Below are positions 35,102 to 47,137 of a stretch of DNA of 64,000 bases, one piece after another. The translations under genes and the position numbers were made by a program. This DNA comes from Pseudomonas corrugata (GTDB taxonomy: Bacteria; Pseudomonadota; Gammaproteobacteria; Pseudomonadales; Pseudomonadaceae). Every line of letters begins with the position of its first letter. The first letter of the stretch is position 1. A model generated the notes under the pieces. It worked only from the letters and a program-made list of their open reading frames with translations, was not told the origin of the DNA and searched no databases. Location: positions 310,001-374,000 of the forward strand of contig NZ_LHVK01000009.1 in the NCBI RefSeq assembly GCF_001269905.1, given 5' to 3'.

Positions 35102-37477
35102 ATGAAACGTCTGCTGCTAACCGCGGTTCTTACCGTGTTGATGATCGCCGAAGTTCACGCCGAGTCCTTCACTATCTCTGATATTCGCGTCAACGGCCTC
35201 CAGCGGGTTTCCGCGGGTAGCGTCTTTGGTGCCTTGCCGTTGAACGTCGGCGAGCAGGCGGATGATCGGCGCCTGGTGGAGTCCACTCGTGCGCTGTTCA
35301 AGACCGGTTTCTTTCAGGATATCCAGCTGGGCCGTGACGGTAACGTCCTGGTCATTACGGTCGTCGAGCGGCCGTCAGTCGCCAGCATCGAGATCGAAGG
35401 CAACAAGGCGATTTCCACCGAAGACCTGATGAAAGGCCTCAAGCAGTCCGGCCTGGCCGAAGGCGAGATCTTCCAGCGTGCCACCCTCGAAGGTGTGCGT
35501 AACGAGCTGCAGCGCCAGTACGTCGCCCAAGGGCGCTACTCGGCCACCGTCGACACCGAAGTGGTACCGCAGCCGCGCAACCGTGTGGGCCTGAAGGTCA
35601 ACATCAACGAAGGCACCGTGGCAGCCATCCAGCACATCAACGTGGTGGGCAACACGGTTTTCCCCGACGAAGACCTGATCGACCTGTTCGAACTCAAGAC
35701 CACCAACTGGCTGTCGTTCTTCAAGAACGATGACAAGTACGCCCGTGAAAAACTCTCCGGTGACCTGGAGCGCCTGCGTTCCTACTACCTGGACCGTGGC
35801 TACATCAACATGGACATCGCTTCGACCCAGGTGTCCATTACCCCGGACAAGAAGCACGTCTACATCACCGTCAACGTCAACGAAGGCGAGAAGTACACTG
35901 TCCGCGATGTCAAGCTCAGCGGTGACCTGAAGGTGCCCGAAGACCAGGTCAAGTCCCTGCTGCTGGTACAGAAAGGCCAGGTGTTCTCGCGCAAGCTGAT
36001 GACCACCACGTCCGAGCTGATCACCCGTCGCCTGGGTAACGAGGGCTATACCTTCGCCAACGTCAGCGGCGTGCCGCAGCCCCACGATGAAGATCACACT
36101 GTCGACATCACCTTCGCCGTAGACCCGGGCAAGCGTGCCTACGTCAATCGCATCAACTTCCGTGGCAACACCAAGTCCGAGGACGAGGTGCTGCGTCGTG
36201 AAATGCGTCAGATGGAAGGTGGCTGGGCTTCGACCTACCTGATCGACCAGTCCAAGACCCGTCTGGAGCGTCTGGGCTTCTTCAAGGAAGTCAACGTCGA
36301 GACACCGGCAGTGCCGGGCGTCGACGACCAGGTCGATGTGAACTACAGCGTCGAAGAGCAAGCGTCCGGCTCGATCACCGCCAGTGTCGGTTTCGCCCAG
36401 AGCGCCGGCCTGATCCTCGGTGGCTCGATCACCCAGAACAACTTCCTGGGTACCGGTAACAAGGTCAGCGTCGGCCTGACCCGCAGCGAATACCAGACCC
36501 GCTACAACTTCGGTTTCGTGGACCCCTACTGGACCGCTGACGGTGTGAGCCTGGGCTACAACGCCTTCTATCGCACCACTGACTATGACCAGCTCGACTC
36601 CGATATCTCCAGCTACGCAGTGGACAGCTATGGTGTCGGCGCCAACATCGGTTATCCGATCAGCGAGACCTCGCGCCTGACGTTCGGTCTTACTGCCCAG
36701 CAGGACAAGATCAACACCGGTAAATACACCGTCGACGAGATCTTCGATTTCGTTAACAAGGAAGGCGACAGCTACCTGAACTTCAAGGCGTCTGCCGGTT
36801 GGTCCGAATCGACCCTGAACAAGGGCGTTCTGGCTACACGTGGTCATTCCCAGAGCCTGGTCCTGGAAACGACGACGCCTGGCAGTGACCTGTCGTTCTT
36901 CAAGCTCGACTATCGCGGCCAGCTGTTCCAACCGTTGACCGACACCTACACCATGCGCCTGCATACCGAACTGGGCTATGGTGATGGCTACGGGTCGACC
37001 GATGGCTTGCCGTTCTACGAGAACTACTACGCAGGTGGTTTCAACTCGGTACGTGGTTTCAAGGACAGCACCTTGGGGCCGCGCAGTACGCCGAGCAAGG
37101 GTACCAACCCAGGTACCATCCGCGACCCGGACCAGGATCCGCTGCCATTCGGTGGCAACGTACTCATCCAGGGTGGTCTCGAGGTTCTGTTCCCGATGCC
37201 GTTCGTCAAGGATCAGCGCTCGCTGCGGACCTCGGTATTCTGGGATGTGGGTAACGTCTTCGACTCCACGTGCAGCGACACCACCAACGCTAACGGCACC
37301 AAGTCCAACACTCAGTGCAACGACATCAGCCTTAGCAACATGGCCAGTTCCGTTGGTGTAGGCGTGACCTGGGTCACCGCGCTCGGTCCTTTGAGCTTCG
37401 CGCTGGCGATGCCGGTCAAGAAACCGGATAACGCTGAAACCCAAGTGTTCCAATTCTCCCTCGGCCAGACGTTCTAA
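35102..37477 (+). CDS. bamA: outer membrane protein assembly factor BamA
   Basis: A 791-residue outer-membrane insertase. ATG 35102 gives a signal peptide ending VHA before ESFTISDIRV. Five POTRA domains span about 22-420, followed by a 16-strand beta-barrel. VRGF in GGFNSVRGFKDSTLGPRS (near 645) is the lid-loop motif of the Omp85 family. The final residue is Phe (FSLGQTF), the usual beta-signal end. A Thr/Asn-rich insert with two Cys (about residues 722-740) lies in a late extracellular loop. Confidence 0.98.
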   Translation: MKRLLLTAVLTVLMIAEVHAESFTISDIRVNGLQRVSAGSVFGALPLNVGEQADDRRLVESTRALFKTGFFQDIQLGRDGNVLVITVVERPSVASIEIEGNKAISTEDLMKGLKQSGLAEGEIFQRATLEGVRNELQRQYVAQGRYSATVDTEVVPQPRNRVGLKVNINEGTVAAIQHINVVGNTVFPDEDLIDLFELKTTNWLSFFKNDDKYAREKLSGDLERLRSYYLDRGYINMDIASTQVSITPDKKHVYITVNVNEGEKYTVRDVKLSGDLKVPEDQVKSLLLVQKGQVFSRKLMTTTSELITRRLGNEGYTFANVSGVPQPHDEDHTVDITFAVDPGKRAYVNRINFRGNTKSEDEVLRREMRQMEGGWASTYLIDQSKTRLERLGFFKEVNVETPAVPGVDDQVDVNYSVEEQASGSITASVGFAQSAGLILGGSITQNNFLGTGNKVSVGLTRSEYQTRYNFGFVDPYWTADGVSLGYNAFYRTTDYDQLDSDISSYAVDSYGVGANIGYPISETSRLTFGLTAQQDKINTGKYTVDEIFDFVNKEGDSYLNFKASAGWSESTLNKGVLATRGHSQSLVLETTTPGSDLSFFKLDYRGQLFQPLTDTYTMRLHTELGYGDGYGSTDGLPFYENYYAGGFNSVRGFKDSTLGPRSTPSKGTNPGTIRDPDQDPLPFGGNVLIQGGLEVLFPMPFVKDQRSLRTSVFWDVGNVFDSTCSDTTNANGTKSNTQCNDISLSNMASSVGVGVTWVTALGPLSFALAMPVKKPDNAETQVFQFSLGQTF

Positions 37478-37522
37478 GCGTCTGACCCAAGATAACGACA
37501 ATGGATTTTGTAGGAGTACATC

Positions 37523-38026
37523 GTGCGTAAGTTGACTCAATTGGTTCTCCTGGCGACCGTGCTGGTCGCAGGTCCGGCTTTTGCCGACATGAAGATCGCC
37601 GTACTGAACTATCAGATGGCTTTGCTGGAATCCGACGCGGCAAAGAAATACGCCGTGGACGCAGAGAAAAAGTTCGGTCCGCAGCTGACCAAGCTCAAGA
37701 GCCTGGAAAGCAGTGCCAAAGGTATCCAGGATCGCCTGGTCGCCGGCGGCGACAAGATGGCCCAGGGCGAGCGTGAGCGTCTGGAGCTTGAATTCAAGCA
37801 AAAGGCCCGTGACTTCCAGTTCCAGTCCAAGGAACTGAACGAAGCGAAAGCCGTTGCCGACCGTGAAATGCTCAAGCAGCTCAAGCCGAAGCTCGACAGC
37901 GCCGTGGAAGAAGTCATCAAGAAGGGTGGTTTTGACCTGGTGTTCGAGCGTGGCGCAGTGATTGATGTCAAACCTCAGTACGACATCACGCGCCAGGTCA
38001 TCGAGCGCATGAATCAGCTGAAGTAA
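37523..38026 (+). CDS. skp: periplasmic chaperone Skp/OmpH
   Basis: A 167-residue chaperone carrying unfolded outer-membrane proteins to the Bam complex. The start is GTG 37523 with TAGGAG (37511-37516) upstream. The signal peptide is residues 1-22 (ending GPAFA before DMKIAVLNYQMAL). Long charged helices in the middle (about 45-125) match the trimeric tentacles of Skp. It lies between bamA and lpxD, the usual position. Confidence 0.94.
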   Translation: MRKLTQLVLLATVLVAGPAFADMKIAVLNYQMALLESDAAKKYAVDAEKKFGPQLTKLKSLESSAKGIQDRLVAGGDKMAQGERERLELEFKQKARDFQFQSKELNEAKAVADREMLKQLKPKLDSAVEEVIKKGGFDLVFERGAVIDVKPQYDITRQVIERMNQLK

Positions 38027-38029
38027 TCC

Positions 38030-39085
38030 ATGACAGCGACTATCAAACTCGGCCAGTTGGCCGAGTTCCTCGGAGCCACCCTGCGTGGCGACCCGGAGAA
38101 GGCAATTACTGGGCTAGCCACTTTGCAAGAGGCTGGCCCAGCTCAGTTGAGCTTCCTGGCAAATCCTCAATATCGCAAATACCTGGCCGATAGCCGGGCC
38201 GCTGCGCTGTTGCTCAAGGCCGCCGATGCCGAAGGTTTTGCCGGTGATGCGCTGATCGTGCCCGATCCATACCTGGCGTATGCGCGGATTTCCCATCTGT
38301 TCGACCCCAAGCCCAAATCGGCTGCCGGCATTCATCCCAGTGCGGTGATTGCGGCAGATGCGGTGGTCGACCCGACGGCCAGCATCGGACCTTTCGTGGT
38401 CATCGAGGGTGGGGCACGGGTGGGTGCCGGTGTCACACTGGGGGCTCATTGTTTCATTGGCGCCCGTAGCGAGATTGGCGAGGGCGGCTGGCTGGCTCCA
38501 CGGGTCACCTTGTATCACGATGTGCGCATCGGCAAGCGAGTGGTGATCCAGTCCGGTGCGGTGCTGGGCGGTGAAGGATTCGGTTTCGCCAACGAGAAAG
38601 GTATCTGGCAGAAGATTGCCCAGATCGGTGGTGTCACCGTCGGCGATGATGTGGAGATCGGCGTCAATACCGCCATCGACCGCGGTGCGCTGGCTGACAC
38701 GGTCATCGGCAATGGCGTGAAGCTGGACAACCAGATCCAGATTGCCCACAACGTCCAGGTCGGTGACCACACCGCCATGGCGGCCTGCGTGGGTATCTCC
38801 GGCAGTACCAGGATCGGCAAGCACTGCATGCTCGCCGGTGGGGTCGGGCTGGTGGGGCACATCGATATCTGTGACAACGTTTTCCTGACCGGGATGACCA
38901 TGGTGACCCACTCGATTACCGAGCCGGGTGCCTATTCTTCCGGTACAGCGATGCAGCCTGCGGCCGAATGGCGCAAGAGCGCGGCCCGTATCCGTCAGCT
39001 CGATGACATCGCTCGACGCCTGAAACAGGTGGAAAAGCGTGTAGGGGACGTGACCCCTGACGGTAATGCTTCATCAGATGGCTGA
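38030..39085 (+). CDS. lpxD: UDP-3-O-(3-hydroxyacyl)glucosamine N-acyltransferase
   Basis: A 351-residue trimeric acyltransferase of lipid A synthesis (third step). The N-terminal uridine-binding domain (LAEFLGATLRGDPEKAITGL) is followed by a left-handed beta-helix of hexapeptide repeats from about 100 to 290. The catalytic His is expected in LDNQIQIAHNVQVGDHTAM near residue 240. The C-terminal helix is present. It starts three bases after the skp stop. Confidence 0.96.
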   Translation: MTATIKLGQLAEFLGATLRGDPEKAITGLATLQEAGPAQLSFLANPQYRKYLADSRAAALLLKAADAEGFAGDALIVPDPYLAYARISHLFDPKPKSAAGIHPSAVIAADAVVDPTASIGPFVVIEGGARVGAGVTLGAHCFIGARSEIGEGGWLAPRVTLYHDVRIGKRVVIQSGAVLGGEGFGFANEKGIWQKIAQIGGVTVGDDVEIGVNTAIDRGALADTVIGNGVKLDNQIQIAHNVQVGDHTAMAACVGISGSTRIGKHCMLAGGVGLVGHIDICDNVFLTGMTMVTHSITEPGAYSSGTAMQPAAEWRKSAARIRQLDDIARRLKQVEKRVGDVTPDGNASSDG

Positions 39086-39191
39086 TACCATTTCCATATC
39101 AAGTGTGCACGGCCGCCAGGCTTCCTTGATTTGCTAGCGGAGCGCGCGTCTATCGCGCACCTCCCAATCTTTACATAGGCTTCCCCCCGAA

Positions 39192-39632
39192 ATGATGGAC
39201 ATCAACGAGATTCGCGAATACCTGCCTCACCGTTACCCGTTCCTGCTCGTGGATCGGGTAGTGGAGCTGGATATTGAGGGCAAGCGCATTCGCGCCTACA
39301 AGAATGTCAGCATCAACGAGCCGTTCTTCAATGGTCACTTCCCTGCGCACCCCATCATGCCGGGCGTGCTGATCATCGAGGCCATGGCTCAGGCTGCCGG
39401 AATCCTTGGTTTCAAGATCATGGACGTGAAACCTGCGGACGGTACGCTCTACTACTTCGTCGGGTCCGACAAGTTGCGTTTCCGTCAGCCGGTGACCCCA
39501 GGCGATCAATTGATCCTCGAAGCCACGTTCATCAGTTGCAAGCGCCAGATCTGGAAGTTCGAATGCCAGGCTTCGGTCGACGGCAAGCCTGTCTGCTCCG
39601 CTGAAATCATTTGCGCGGAACGCAAGCTATGA
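39192..39632 (+). CDS. fabZ: 3-hydroxyacyl-ACP dehydratase
   Basis: A 146-residue hot-dog-fold enzyme dehydrating 3-hydroxyacyl-ACP in fatty acid elongation. The catalytic His49 lies in NGHFPAHPIMPG and the partner Glu63 in IIEAMAQAAG. ATG 39192 (MMDINEIREYL); a second ATG is the next codon. Placement within the lpx genes balances 3-hydroxyacyl-ACP use between phospholipid and lipid A. The stop overlaps the lpxA start. Confidence 0.97.
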   Translation: MMDINEIREYLPHRYPFLLVDRVVELDIEGKRIRAYKNVSINEPFFNGHFPAHPIMPGVLIIEAMAQAAGILGFKIMDVKPADGTLYYFVGSDKLRFRQPVTPGDQLILEATFISCKRQIWKFECQASVDGKPVCSAEIICAERKL

Positions 39633-40405
39633 GTTTGATTGACCCTCGCGCAATCATCGATCCGACGGCCGTCCTGGCCGCCGATGTCGAGGTCGGCCCT
39701 TGGTCGATTATCGGCGCAGGTGTGGAAATCGGCGAGGGTACGGTGATCGGCCCGCACGTGATTCTCAAGGGGCCTACCCGGATCGGCCGGCACAATCGTA
39801 TCTACCAGTTTTCTACGGTAGGCGAGGACACTCCCGATCTCAAATACAAGGGTGAAGAAACCCGCCTGGTCATCGGCGATCACAATGTGATCCGCGAGGG
39901 CGTGACGATTCACCGTGGCACCGTTCAGGATCGTTCCGAAACAACCCTGGGCGACCACAACCTGATCATGGCCTATGCCCATATCGGCCATGACAGCGTC
40001 ATTGGCAACCATTGCATCCTGGTCAACAACACCGCACTGGCCGGCCATGTCCACGTGGACGACTGGGCGATCCTGTCCGGCTTCACCCTGGTTCACCAGT
40101 ACTGCCATATAGGCGCCCACAGCTTTTCCGGCATGGGCACCGCCATTGGCAAGGATGTTCCGGCTTATGTCACCGTGTTCGGCAATCCGGCCGAGGCTCG
40201 CAGCATGAACTTCGAAGGCATGCGCCGGCGGGGCTTCAGCGAAGAAGCGGTTGCCGCACTGCGTCGGGCCTATAAGGTTGTCTATCGCCAGGGTTTGACC
40301 GTCGAGCAGGCGCTCGTCGAGTTGGCAGAAGCATCGACCCAGTTCCCGGAAGTCGCGGTGTTCCGCGACTCCATCCAATCCTCGACCCGCGGCATCACTC
40401 GCTGA
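39629..40405 (+). CDS. lpxA: UDP-N-acetylglucosamine O-acyltransferase
   Basis: A 258-residue trimeric acyltransferase, the first step of lipid A synthesis. ATG 39629 overlaps the fabZ stop (ATGA). Hexapeptide repeats begin at once (SLIDPRAIIDPTAVLAADVE). The catalytic His is in NLIMAYAHIGHDSVIGNHCI near residue 120. The acyl-chain ruler region and the C-terminal helical domain (RRAYKVVYRQGLTVEQAL) are present. Pseudomonas LpxA uses short 3-hydroxydecanoyl-ACP; the ruler residue was not checked. Confidence 0.96.
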   Translation: MSLIDPRAIIDPTAVLAADVEVGPWSIIGAGVEIGEGTVIGPHVILKGPTRIGRHNRIYQFSTVGEDTPDLKYKGEETRLVIGDHNVIREGVTIHRGTVQDRSETTLGDHNLIMAYAHIGHDSVIGNHCILVNNTALAGHVHVDDWAILSGFTLVHQYCHIGAHSFSGMGTAIGKDVPAYVTVFGNPAEARSMNFEGMRRRGFSEEAVAALRRAYKVVYRQGLTVEQALVELAEASTQFPEVAVFRDSIQSSTRGITR

Positions 40406-40407
40406 CC

Positions 40408-41538
40408 ATGGGCAATTTGCGTGTTGCGCTGGTGGCGGGCGAAGCTTCCGGCGATATCCTGGGTGCTGGCCTGATGCGAGCGCTCAAGGCGCAGCATCCG
40501 GCGGTCGAGTTCATCGGTGTCGGTGGGCCATTGATGCAGGCCGAGGGGCTGAGCTCCTATTTCCCAATGGAACGCCTGTCGGTGATGGGGCTGGTGGAGG
40601 TGCTTGGTCGGCTGCGAGAGTTACTGGCCCGGCGCAAGAAGCTTATTGCGACCCTGATTGATGAAAAGCCGGATGTGTTCATCGGTATCGACGCGCCGGA
40701 TTTCACCCTCAACATCGAACTCAAGTTGCGTCAGGCCGGGATCAAGACGGTGCACTACGTCAGCCCATCGGTCTGGGCCTGGCGGCAGAAACGCGTGCTG
40801 AAGATTCGCGAAGGCTGCGACCTGATGCTGACGCTGCTTCCATTCGAAGCCAGGTTTTATGAGGAGAAGGGCGTGCCGGTGCGGTTTGTCGGGCACACCC
40901 TGGCCGACACCATTCCCCTGGAAGCCGATCGCGAGGATGCCCGCCAGACGTTGGGCTTGTCCGACGGGCCGCTGGTGGCGCTGATGCCTGGCAGCCGGGG
41001 TGGCGAGGTAAGTCGCCTGGGTGGTTTGTTTTTCGACGCCGCCGAGCGCCTTCGGGCAATGCGTCCCGACGTGCGTTTTGTCCTGCCGTGTGCCAGTGCG
41101 CAGCGGCGTGAGCAGCTTGAGGCATTGTTGGTCGGTCGCGACCTGCCGGTCACGCTGCTCGACGGTCGCTCCCACGAGGCGTTGGCTGCTTGCGACGCGG
41201 TATTGATTGCGTCAGGTACTGCTACCCTTGAGGCGTTGCTGTACAAGCGCCCGATGGTGGTTGCCTATCGTCTGGCACCGCTGACGTTCTGGATCCTCAA
41301 GCGCATGGTCAAGAGTCCTTACATCTCCCTGCCGAACCTGCTGGCCCAGCGTTTGCTGGTGCCCGAGTTGCTGCAGGACGATGCAACGGCCGATGCATTG
41401 GCCAATACGCTGGCGCCGTTGATCGACGGCGGCCAGGAACAGACCCGCGGCTTTGACGAGATCCACCGCACGTTGCGTCGCGACGCCTCCAACCAGGCCG
41501 CAGACGCGGTACTGACCTTGATCGGTGCCAAACCATGA
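40408..41538 (+). CDS. lpxB: lipid-A-disaccharide synthase
   Basis: A 376-residue GT19 glycosyltransferase, peripheral on the inner membrane, condensing UDP-2,3-diacylglucosamine and lipid X. Family sequence: VALVAGEASGDILGAGLMRA at the N-terminus, GIDAPDFTLNIE near 90, YVSPSVWAWRQKRV near 115 and LMPGSRGGEV near 192. It begins two bases after the lpxA stop, and its own stop overlaps the rnhB start. Confidence 0.96.
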   Translation: MGNLRVALVAGEASGDILGAGLMRALKAQHPAVEFIGVGGPLMQAEGLSSYFPMERLSVMGLVEVLGRLRELLARRKKLIATLIDEKPDVFIGIDAPDFTLNIELKLRQAGIKTVHYVSPSVWAWRQKRVLKIREGCDLMLTLLPFEARFYEEKGVPVRFVGHTLADTIPLEADREDARQTLGLSDGPLVALMPGSRGGEVSRLGGLFFDAAERLRAMRPDVRFVLPCASAQRREQLEALLVGRDLPVTLLDGRSHEALAACDAVLIASGTATLEALLYKRPMVVAYRLAPLTFWILKRMVKSPYISLPNLLAQRLLVPELLQDDATADALANTLAPLIDGGQEQTRGFDEIHRTLRRDASNQAADAVLTLIGAKP

Positions 41539-42257
41539 AGCATTCGAAGCAACAGATGGGCCTGGACTTCAACCTGGTCGCCGAAGTCGAAGAGCTGGTG
41601 GCGGGCGTCGATGAAGTGGGGCGTGGCCCGTTGTGCGGCGCGGTGGTGACGGCGGCGGTGATTCTCGACCCGAACCGGCCGATCCTGGGTCTCAACGATT
41701 CCAAGAAGCTCACCGAGGCCCGTCGCGAGAAGCTCTACGACGAAATCTGCGAGAAAGCCCTGAGCTGGTGCATCGCCCGGGCCGAGGTCGAAGAAATCGA
41801 TGAGCTGAATATCCTGCACGCCACCATGCTCGCCATGCAGCGTGCGGTGCAAGGCCTGCACATTACACCGAAGCTGGCGATGATCGATGGCAATCGTTGC
41901 CCGAAACTGTCGATGCGCGCCGAGGCGGTGGTCCAGGGGGACGCGAAGGTGCCGGCTATCGCGGCGGCATCGATCCTGGCCAAGGTCAGCCGTGACCGGG
42001 AAATGAGCGCCTTTGAACTGATTTACCCAGGCTATGGCATCGGTGGCCACAAGGGTTACCCGACGCCCGTGCATCTGGAAGCCTTGGCACGCCTGGGGCC
42101 AACGCCGATCCACCGGCGCTCGTTCGCGCCGGTGCGGCTGGCTTATGAGGCGCGTGAAGGTTTGGTAACAGCGGGTCCCCTTCAGCCAAGTGCAATCCCC
42201 TGCGCAAGCGAGCTCGCTCGCGAAGAGGGCGGCACGGTTAACATTGATGTGGCCTGA
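41535..42257 (+). CDS. rnhB: ribonuclease HII with a repeat-encoded C-terminal tail
   Basis: A 240-residue RNase HII removing RNA from RNA-DNA hybrids and single ribonucleotides from DNA. The active-site acids are Asp26 and Glu27 (GVDEVGRGPLCG), Asp118 (MIDGNRCP) and Asp154 (VSRDREM). The normal C-terminal region ends near PIHRRSFAPVRLAYE. The last 18 residues (223-240, starting at Cys223) are encoded by the left arm and loop of a REPIN, and the stop codon itself lies in the REPIN. Most homologues I know are about 200-210 residues. Confidence 0.93.
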   Translation: MKHSKQQMGLDFNLVAEVEELVAGVDEVGRGPLCGAVVTAAVILDPNRPILGLNDSKKLTEARREKLYDEICEKALSWCIARAEVEEIDELNILHATMLAMQRAVQGLHITPKLAMIDGNRCPKLSMRAEAVVQGDAKVPAIAAASILAKVSRDREMSAFELIYPGYGIGGHKGYPTPVHLEALARLGPTPIHRRSFAPVRLAYEAREGLVTAGPLQPSAIPCASELAREEGGTVNIDVA

Positions 42258-42289
42258 TACACAGCCTTCGCGAGCAGGCTCGCTCCCAC
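42201..42289. repeat. REPIN overlapping the rnhB 3' end
   Basis: The right arm GCGAGCAGGCTCGCTCCCAC is intact. The left arm is decayed (TGCGCAAGCGAGCTCGCTCG). The rnhB reading frame passes through the left arm and stops at TGA 42255-42257 within the loop. Confidence 0.85.
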
Positions 42290-42331
42290 AAGGTCGGTAT
42301 TTCGACTGACGGGCATTCGCCACTCATACCC

Positions 42332-42364
42332 AAGGCCCGGTACAATCCGGGCCTTGTTGTTTTC
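42332..42364 (+). terminator. terminator after rnhB
   Basis: AAGGCCCGG and CCGGGCCTT form a nine-base perfect stem with loop TACAAT, followed by GTTGTTTT. It ends 22 bases before dnaE, so dnaE needs read-through or a promoter within this short gap. Confidence 0.82.
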
Positions 42365-42385
42365 ATGACTTAACGCAGGATCACT

Positions 42386-45907
<3,522 letters not shown>

Positions 45908-45908
45908 C

Positions 45909-45946
45909 GGCCAGGGGCCACTCCTGGATCTGGAGTGTCCCTGACC
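45909..45946 (+). terminator. hairpin after dnaE
   Basis: CCAGGGGCCACTCC and GGAGTGTCCCTGACC form a long stem with few mismatches, two bases after the dnaE stop. There is no immediate U-run; a T5 run comes 9-13 bases later. It may be an RNA-stabilising or weak terminator element. Confidence 0.5.
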
Positions 45947-46057
45947 GCGACCCGAATTTTTAATCTCGACCTGAACGCGCCTCTCCCTTAAGGTAGGGCG
46001 CGAATAGACAACCGGCCGGCCCAAGCTTTCTTGGACGTCGACCCAAGACGGACGCCT

Positions 46058-47005
46058 ATGAACCCGAATTTTCTAGATTTCGAACAGCCGATCGCCGACC
46101 TGCAAGCCAAGATCGAAGAGTTGCGCTTGGTCGGTAATGACAATTCGCTGAATATCGGCGATGAGATCTCTCGTCTGCAGGACAAGAGCCGCACGCTGAC
46201 CGAAGACATCTTCGGCAAGCTGACCAGCTGGCAGATCGCGCGCCTGGCGCGTCATCCTCGTCGTCCATACACCCTGGACTACATCGATCACATCTTCACC
46301 GAATTCGACGAACTGCACGGCGATCGTCACTTCTCCGACGACGCCGCGATCGTTGGCGGTGTCGCCCGCCTCGACGACCAGCCGGTGATGGTCATCGGTC
46401 ACCAGAAGGGCCGCGAAGTGCGCGAGAAAGTCCGTCGCAACTTCGGCATGCCGCGTCCGGAAGGCTACCGCAAGGCCTGCCGCCTGATGGAAATGGCCGA
46501 GCGCTTCAAGATGCCGATCCTGACCTTCATCGACACCCCGGGCGCCTACCCGGGTATCGACGCCGAAGAGCGCAACCAGAGTGAAGCGATTGCCTGGAAC
46601 CTGCGGGTGATGGCTCGGTTGAAAACCCCGATCATCGCCACAGTCATCGGCGAAGGCGGTTCGGGTGGTGCATTGGCGATTGGCGTCTGTGACCAGTTGA
46701 ACATGTTGCAGTACTCCACTTACGCGGTAATTTCGCCGGAAGGCTGCGCCTCGATCCTGTGGAAGACTGCCGAGAAAGCGCCGGACGCCGCGGAAGCCAT
46801 GGGCATCACCGCCGAGCGTCTCAAAGGCCTGGGTATCGTGGATAAAGTGATCAACGAACCAGTGGGCGGTGCTCACCGTGACCCGGCCGCGGCTGCCGCG
46901 CTGATTCGTGCAGAGCTGAGTTCGCAACTGTCGATGCTGAAGAAGTTCGACAACGACGCGCTGCTGGCCCGTCGCTACGAGCGGTTGATGAGCTACGGCC
47001 TCTGA
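46058..47005 (+). CDS. accA: acetyl-CoA carboxylase carboxyltransferase subunit alpha
   Basis: A 315-residue subunit that, with AccD, transfers carboxyl from carboxybiotin to acetyl-CoA. ATG 46058 (MNPNFLDFEQPIADLQAKIE). The crotonase-like core shows GREVREKVRRNFGMPRPEGY near 118, PGAYPGIDAEERNQSEAIA near 170, and the oxyanion/CoA region GEGGSGGALAIGVCDQ near 205. It follows dnaE, as in many gammaproteobacteria. Confidence 0.97.
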   Translation: MNPNFLDFEQPIADLQAKIEELRLVGNDNSLNIGDEISRLQDKSRTLTEDIFGKLTSWQIARLARHPRRPYTLDYIDHIFTEFDELHGDRHFSDDAAIVGGVARLDDQPVMVIGHQKGREVREKVRRNFGMPRPEGYRKACRLMEMAERFKMPILTFIDTPGAYPGIDAEERNQSEAIAWNLRVMARLKTPIIATVIGEGGSGGALAIGVCDQLNMLQYSTYAVISPEGCASILWKTAEKAPDAAEAMGITAERLKGLGIVDKVINEPVGGAHRDPAAAAALIRAELSSQLSMLKKFDNDALLARRYERLMSYGL

Positions 47006-47023
47006 TTCGAACGCTATACCCCT

Positions 47024-47111
47024 GTGGGAGCGAGCCTGCTCGCGAAAGCGGTTTAACATTCAACAAATGAGTTGATTGATACACCGTTATCGCGAGCAGG
47101 CTCGCTCCCAC
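47024..47111. repeat. REPIN
   Basis: GTGGGAGCGAGCCTGCTCGC and its inverse, between accA and tilS on the same strand. It ends 26 bases before the tilS ATG. A longer tilS reading frame into the repeat exists but is not used, because it encodes only repeat-derived residues. Confidence 0.88.
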
Positions 47112-47137
47112 AGTTGTTTGTGCCAAGGCTGATTCCT

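Noticed and set aside
35375..37801. An 808-codon open frame on the minus strand
   Set aside because: Antisense of bamA and skp; composition is Val/His/Gln-rich shadow sequence with no domain.
47072..47137. N-terminal extension of tilS into the REPIN
   Set aside because: The extra 22 residues are repeat-encoded and absent from the family start; ATG 47138 has normal context.
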